Assembly: GCA_002699025.1 (NCBI GenBank) | Contig: PABA01000068.1 | Coordinates: 1-43,138 of the forward strand | Reading direction: 5' to 3' | Source of the DNA: Sandaracinus sp. | Lineage (GTDB): Bacteria; Myxococcota_A; Polyangia; Polyangiales; Houyiibacteriaceae | DNA length: 43,138 bases | Shown: in pieces, positions 39,386 through 43,138 of the stretch | Position numbering within the stretch: position 1 is the first letter of the stretch | Layout: every line of letters begins with the position of its first letter | Notes under the pieces: generated by a model | What the model saw: only the letters and a program-made list of their open reading frames with translations | Database searches by the model: none | What the model was told of the DNA's origin: nothing | Translations under genes and position numbers: made by a program

Positions 39386-41719
39386 TCAGAGCTTCACGAT
39401 CAGCGCGCGGAGGTCCTGGCCTTCCGTGCCGACCGGGCCGCTCGCGGCCCAGCGCGGCGTGCCCTCGTGCTCGAAGGAGAAGACCTCGCCGGGCGCATCG
39501 CCCGCCACGTCGAAGGCGCGCGCGAGGAGCGGGCGGTCGAGCGCCTCGACGTGCGGGAGGCGGGGCGCGGCGTCGGTACGGGGGCCCGTCGCCGGATCGA
39601 GGAAGGCGCGGATGCCGTCCAGCGTCGCGAAGCGGGGGTCGCGCGGGAGCGCGACGAGGGAGCCGTCGCGCGTCGTGACCAGCGCGGCCACCTCCGGGTC
39701 GTTCAGCTCGGCGGTCTGGCGGCTCAGGTCCGTGAGCGTGAAGTCCACGCCGAGCACCCAGCGTCGCCCGTGCGCGCGCCAGGGGAGCACGGCCGTGATG
39801 CCGGCGTCGCGGGAGACGAAGAAGAGGTAGGGCCGCGTCCAGCGGAGCGCGCCGTCCTCGCCCGCCGCGCCCAGCCGGTACCAGGGGCGGGAGGCCACGT
39901 CGTAGCCGTCCCAGGGGCGACCTCGGCTCTCGGGCGCGCCGGGCTCGAGCCAGCTCGCGCGGGGGCTCCCGCCCTCCTCGCTCCAGAAGAGCTGGAAGGC
40001 GCGGTCGCCGTGGGCGGAGCCGTGCACGAGCCGGTTGTAGAAGCGGTAGGGCGGATCGAGCGCGCGGGCGTCGCGGTCGTCGAAGGCGAGGTACTCGAAG
40101 TCGTCGCTGGCCACCATGAGCGAGCAGATGGTCTCGCTCTGCTCGACGAGCGGCCGGAAGAAGGCGTTGAGGTGGCCGATGGCGGCGCGGAGCGCGGGCT
40201 CCGGACGATCGAGGGCGCTCGCGGCGAGGAGCGCGTGGGCGTGGGGCATCCACACGGCGCGCTGGGCGAAGAGCAGGCGCACGGCGTCTCCGTCGCGCTC
40301 GAAACGATCGGCGAGGAGGCCGCGGACGGCGACGAGCTGGGTGCGCACGCGCTCGCGGAGCGTGTGCTCGAGGGCGGCGGTGCGGCGCTGGAGGAGCCAG
40401 ATGGTGGGTACGGCGCCGAGGGCGAGGGCGCCGAGGCCCCCGAAGAGGGCGCGCCGCTTGAGGCGGCGGCGGCGCACGGCGGCCAGGGAGGCGCGGAGGA
40501 ACTCGGTCTGGGGGCCGGTGAGGGACTCCGGGTGGGCGTCGAGGAGCTCCACGCCCTCGCTCAGGAGCTCGCCCGAGGGCAGCAGGTACTCGCCACGGCG
40601 CCCGTTCTGGAGCCAGCGGTCCGTCAGGAAGCGGAGCTGGCCTCGGAGCCCGAGCCCGCGCGCGAGCTCGGTGAGGAGCGCGTCCATGGACGGGAAGCGC
40701 TCCTGGGGATCGGTCGCGAGCGCTCGGCCGAGGGCCTCCCGGATCGGCGTGGGGACCTCCGAGCCCTCGGGCCAGGGGCGCATGTTGCAGGCGAGGATGT
40801 TGGCGATGGCCTCGACGGCGTTGCGCCCGGGGAAGGGGCGGCGCCCCGTGAGCGCCTCATGGAGCGCGACGGCGAAGGCGAACTGATCGGCGGCGCCGTC
40901 GATGGGTTTCGCCAGGAGCTGCTCGGGCGCCATGTAGGCGGGCGTGCCGACGAGCTCGCCGTCGCGCGTGAGCGGCGTGTCGAAGCCGTCCTCGCTGGTC
41001 TCCCCGGTCTTCCCGGTCTCTGGGCTCGTCGCCGCGCCGCCCCTGCTGCGCTCCGCGACCTCCGTCGCCTCCTCGAGCGTGTCCTCGGGGATGACGCGCC
41101 GGGCGATGCCCAGGTCGAGGAGCTTCGCCGTGCCGTCCTCTTTGACGAGCACGTTGTCCGGCTTGAAGTCGCGGTGCACGAGGCCGGCGTCGTGGACGGC
41201 CTGGAGCGCGCGGCCCGCCTGACCGAAGACGGTGAGGATCGCCTCGAGGGGCGGGTCCTCCTCGAGCCAAGCTCCGAGCGTGCGCCCGGTGACGTACTCC
41301 ATGGCGAGGAAGACGCTCTTCGCCCAGGCGCCGACCTCGTAGATGGTCACGAGGTGTGGATGGGAGAGCATGGCCATCGCCTGCGCCTCGCGGAGCATGC
41401 GTTGCTGCGCGTCGGTGGCGTGGGTCGCGGCGCGGTCGTGGCGGAGGACCTTCAGGGCGACCTGGCGCTGGAGCTGCGGGTCGCGGGCGACGAAGACCAC
41501 GCCCATGCCGCCGCGACCGAGCTCGCGCTCGACGACGAAGTGGCCGACGCGGTCGCCGGGCGCGGGGAGGGGGACCTCGTCTTCGTCTCCTCCGCGGGTC
41601 GGGCGGGCGACGTGCGTCTCGGCGAAGGGATCGGCCGAGTGGGGTGGCTCCGCGGGCGGCGCGTCCTCCGCTTCGTCTGCGGGCTGAGCCTCGGGGTCCG
41701 CCTCTGCCACGGTCGCCAT
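39386..41719 (-). CDS. Ser/Thr protein kinase with extracytoplasmic Cache-like sensor
   Basis: The 777-residue protein has a disordered acidic head (1-55) and a kinase domain (about 60-355). It contains GRGGMGVV, K90 in VALK, D184 in HRDFKPDN, and DLG at 202-204 instead of DFG with the metal-binding Asp kept. The activation segment carries an insertion of roughly 45 residues, rich in Ser, Thr and Glu (ATSPETGKTGETSEDG), before GTPAYMAPE. One membrane helix lies near 424-443. The outer part resembles a dCache ligand-binding domain (DVASRPWYRLG, WTRPYLFFVSRDAGITAVLPW). This looks like a one-component receptor kinase. It is downstream of the cytochrome gene by 48 bp on the same strand. Confidence 0.9.
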   Translation of the reverse strand: MATVAEADPEAQPADEAEDAPPAEPPHSADPFAETHVARPTRGGDEDEVPLPAPGDRVGHFVVERELGRGGMGVVFVARDPQLQRQVALKVLRHDRAATHATDAQQRMLREAQAMAMLSHPHLVTIYEVGAWAKSVFLAMEYVTGRTLGAWLEEDPPLEAILTVFGQAGRALQAVHDAGLVHRDFKPDNVLVKEDGTAKLLDLGIARRVIPEDTLEEATEVAERSRGGAATSPETGKTGETSEDGFDTPLTRDGELVGTPAYMAPEQLLAKPIDGAADQFAFAVALHEALTGRRPFPGRNAVEAIANILACNMRPWPEGSEVPTPIREALGRALATDPQERFPSMDALLTELARGLGLRGQLRFLTDRWLQNGRRGEYLLPSGELLSEGVELLDAHPESLTGPQTEFLRASLAAVRRRRLKRRALFGGLGALALGAVPTIWLLQRRTAALEHTLRERVRTQLVAVRGLLADRFERDGDAVRLLFAQRAVWMPHAHALLAASALDRPEPALRAAIGHLNAFFRPLVEQSETICSLMVASDDFEYLAFDDRDARALDPPYRFYNRLVHGSAHGDRAFQLFWSEEGGSPRASWLEPGAPESRGRPWDGYDVASRPWYRLGAAGEDGALRWTRPYLFFVSRDAGITAVLPWRAHGRRWVLGVDFTLTDLSRQTAELNDPEVAALVTTRDGSLVALPRDPRFATLDGIRAFLDPATGPRTDAAPRLPHVEALDRPLLARAFDVAGDAPGEVFSFEHEGTPRWAASGPVGTEGQDLRALIVKL

Positions 41720-41767
41720 GATGGGTCCAAGCGCGGGCGGGAGACCAGCCCCCGATCGTCTCCGCGC

Positions 41768-42325
41768 TCAGAGCGTGCGGAGGTAGGCGACGAGGGCGTC
41801 GACCTGGGCGTCGCTGAGCACGCCCTCGTAGCTCGGCATGGTGGGGGCGTAGCCCTCGACGACCTCCGCGTGCGGGCGGAGGATGGCGCGCTGGAGGTAG
41901 GCGGTGTCCGCGATGACGGGCTCGCCCTCGAGGAGCGGGCGGGGGCGGTCCGCGAGGCCGCCGAGCCCCGGGCCGACCATGCGGCCCTCGTCGACGCGGT
42001 GACAGGTGAGGCAGCCGTGATCCCGGAAGAGCCGGGCGCCCCATTCGGCCGGCTCGAGCCCAGCGGGGGGCGCGTCCGGGAGGCCGTTCGTCGTCGACGG
42101 CGCAGCCCCGTCCTCGCCGCCGCAGGCGAGCAGCGCGACGGCGAGGGCCGCGCCGCGCAGCGCCGCGCGAGCGCGGGTTCCCGGGCGTCTCGTCGCTGGC
42201 GGGTTCGTCCCTGGGCGCGTCGTCACTGGGCGCGTCGTCACTGGGCGCGTCGTCACTGGGGGGGTCGTCACTTCGCGCGTCGTCGCTGGGCGCGTCGTCG
42301 CTGGGTGCGTCGTCACCGGCCTCAT
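41768..42325 (-). CDS. Monoheme c-type cytochrome lipoprotein
   Basis: The 185-residue frame contains a lipoprotein signal (LRGAALAVALLAC, Cys68), a Gly/Pro linker and a cytochrome c domain. The heme site is CLTCH (C105, C108, H109) and the likely sixth ligand is M163 in PTMPSYEG. Residues 1-50 are TTRPV repeats ahead of the signal peptide, which is odd. The ATG at 42325 overlaps the ChaC-like stop by 4 nt, but any of several in-frame GTG codons in the repeats could be the real start and give a normal signal peptide. It should carry one electron at the outer membrane face or periplasm. Confidence 0.85.
   Translation of the reverse strand: MRPVTTHPATTRPATTREVTTPPVTTRPVTTRPVTTRPGTNPPATRRPGTRARAALRGAALAVALLACGGEDGAAPSTTNGLPDAPPAGLEPAEWGARLFRDHGCLTCHRVDEGRMVGPGLGGLADRPRPLLEGEPVIADTAYLQRAILRPHAEVVEGYAPTMPSYEGVLSDAQVDALVAYLRTL
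42190..42317. repeat. 15-bp in-frame tandem array at the cytochrome 5' end
   Basis: CGCGTCGTCACTGGG and near copies recur about eight times. On the minus strand each adds five codons, TTRPV, and the Val codon is GTG. The period of 15 preserves frame. Confidence 0.85.
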
Positions 42326-42855
42326 CGCGGGACCTCGTTGGGACGCTCGAGGGCGGCCGCGATGGCTTCGACGTGCGGGTCGGGCGCGCCCATCTCGCGG
42401 AGCGCCCGGGCCAGCTCGAGCACGTACTCGACGTTGGGTCCGCTCGGCCCGACCGAGCGCCGCACCTGCGCGGCGATCGCGTCGACGGGGGCCTCGCCGA
42501 GGAAGCTCGGGTTCTCCGGCGTGGCGAGGTAGACGAGGGCCTCGAGCTCGCCGCCGTCCTTCAGGCGCACCCGTTCGAGGTGCCGGTCGTAGCCGCCCTT
42601 CTCGCGGTGATCGAGGCGGGCGAGCACGGCCTCGCGCTCCTCCGGGGCGACCTCGTAGGCCATGCCCCAGCAGATGGCGTCCGCGTCCGGCACCAGCGTC
42701 ACCACCCGTCCGGGCGCGCCGGGGACGCCGCGGTGGTCCGTGGAGCCCTGCCAGAAGCGGCGCGCCCAGCCCCGCACGTAGCCGGGGGTGCGTCGGCGAT
42801 GCGGGAAGGCCGGGCGCCAGACCAGCGAGCCGTAGCCGAAGACCCAGGTGCTCAC
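42322..42855 (-). CDS. ChaC-like glutathione-specific gamma-glutamylcyclotransferase
   Basis: The 177-residue protein begins VSTWVFGYGSLVWRP, with the substrate-loop motif YGSL at 8-11. The catalytic Glu is E85 in LDHREKGGYDRH, the standard ChaC arrangement. GTPASE-like motifs are absent. ChaC enzymes split glutathione into 5-oxoproline and Cys-Gly. The GTG at 42855 is chosen because upstream codons form His/Gly-rich repeats without conservation and a -10 hexamer lies 6 nt before. It is the first gene of a probable operon with the cytochrome (4-nt overlap) and the Cache kinase, which may link redox state to signalling. Confidence 0.9.
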   Translation of the reverse strand: MSTWVFGYGSLVWRPAFPHRRRTPGYVRGWARRFWQGSTDHRGVPGAPGRVVTLVPDADAICWGMAYEVAPEEREAVLARLDHREKGGYDRHLERVRLKDGGELEALVYLATPENPSFLGEAPVDAIAAQVRRSVGPSGPNVEYVLELARALREMGAPDPHVEAIAAALERPNEVPR

Positions 42856-42861
42856 GGGCTC

Positions 42862-42867
42862 TGCATA
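42862..42867 (-). promoter_or_regulatory. -10-like TATGCA before the ChaC-like gene
   Basis: TATGCA on the minus strand ends 6 nt before the GTG at 42855, predicting a leaderless transcript. The last base departs from the TAnnnT pattern. Confidence 0.4.
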
Positions 42868-43138
42868 GCGTGGCAGGGCTCCGCCCGAAAGACCCTGCCA
42901 AAGACCCGCGCCCGAGACCCATGCCCGAGACCCATGCCCGTGCGGCGACCCGTGCCCGTGCGACGATCCGTGCCCGTGCCCCTGCCCCTGCCCGCCGGTC
43001 ACCGAGGTCGTCGGCTCTGCCGAGTGGTCTGCGCTTCGGGCCCAGCATGTTCGGCACGGGGGGAGGGGACGGGCCCCGCGGGACCCCGCTCCGGCTCGCG
43101 CCCCGCTGTCGCGGGACGCTCCGCCTGCGCTCCGAAGC
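42868..43138. other. Non-coding right end with short repeats
   Basis: GCCCGAGACCCAT is repeated twice near 42909-42934 and degenerate GTGCCCGTGC units follow up to 43000. I see no gene. An ATG at 43047 opens a frame to the window end (about 30 codons) but has no supporting context. Confidence 0.4.

Noticed and set aside
42856-43002. His/Gly-rich N-terminal extension of the ChaC-like protein
   Set aside because: GHGHGSSHGHGS arises from short DNA repeats upstream of the -10 box; the conserved protein begins at STWVFGYGSL.

Overview
The window looks like chromosomal DNA of a myxobacterium (Myxococcota, probably a Polyangiales/Sandaracinaceae-like lineage). The basis is very high GC, many GTG starts, four eukaryotic-type Ser/Thr kinase-family genes in 43 kb, MopE-type Asp-rich repeats, PD40 and PKD proteins and a high density of secreted or lipoprotein genes of unknown function. 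This is inference from gene content; no rRNA or tRNA gene is visible. I see no prophage, insertion sequence, CRISPR array or plasmid function.

Layout. 1-2.3 kb: tail of an upstream gene, a beta-barrel-like exported protein, a protein with two PARP-zinc-finger-like modules, and a CcmH-like protein. 2.6-6.3 kb: a membrane-anchored PD40 propeller protein, divergent from a yebC-ruvC pair. 6.8-10.2 kb: four genes overlapping by 4 nt each (single-domain response regulator, tryptophan-dioxygenase family protein, kynureninase-like PLP enzyme, SAM O-methyltransferase). This is the most attractive candidate for an undescribed pathway. 10.3-18.6 kb: NTF2-like protein, GIDE-domain protein without RING, kinase-TolB-TPR protein, zinc-ribbon membrane protein, pseudokinase, secreted protein, and PRMT-like methyltransferase. 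18.8-25.1 kb: a propeller lipoprotein apparently frameshifted at a G9 tract, a DUF4261-like protein, a lipoprotein plus MlaE-type permease, and a secreted papain-like plus PKD protein pair.

25.1-29.9 kb: a TetR regulator divergent from a FtsX/LolD-type ABC transporter, which converges on a NosL lipoprotein and a multi-pass CPFC-motif membrane protein; this may be a metal or copper handling module. 30.3-31.9 kb: a TetR regulator with three evenly spaced palindromic operators over a near-consensus promoter, followed by a short-chain dehydrogenase. 32-36 kb: a small membrane lipoprotein, a metzincin protease, a VWA/MopE lipoprotein and a small secreted protein. 36.2-42.9 kb: a six-TM kinase divergent from a phosphofructokinase, then a Cache-sensor kinase, a c-type cytochrome and a ChaC-like cyclotransferase on the minus strand.

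Two signals cut across the gene list. First, many monocistronic or first genes have a TAnnnT -10 hexamer only 6-10 nt before the start codon and no Shine-Dalgarno, so they look leaderless; another group has classical AGGAG sites. Second, the intergenic spaces hold tandem arrays, including two arrays of about ten 23-bp units with the same core (GAGTCCTGCGGACGC) 12.7 kb apart.
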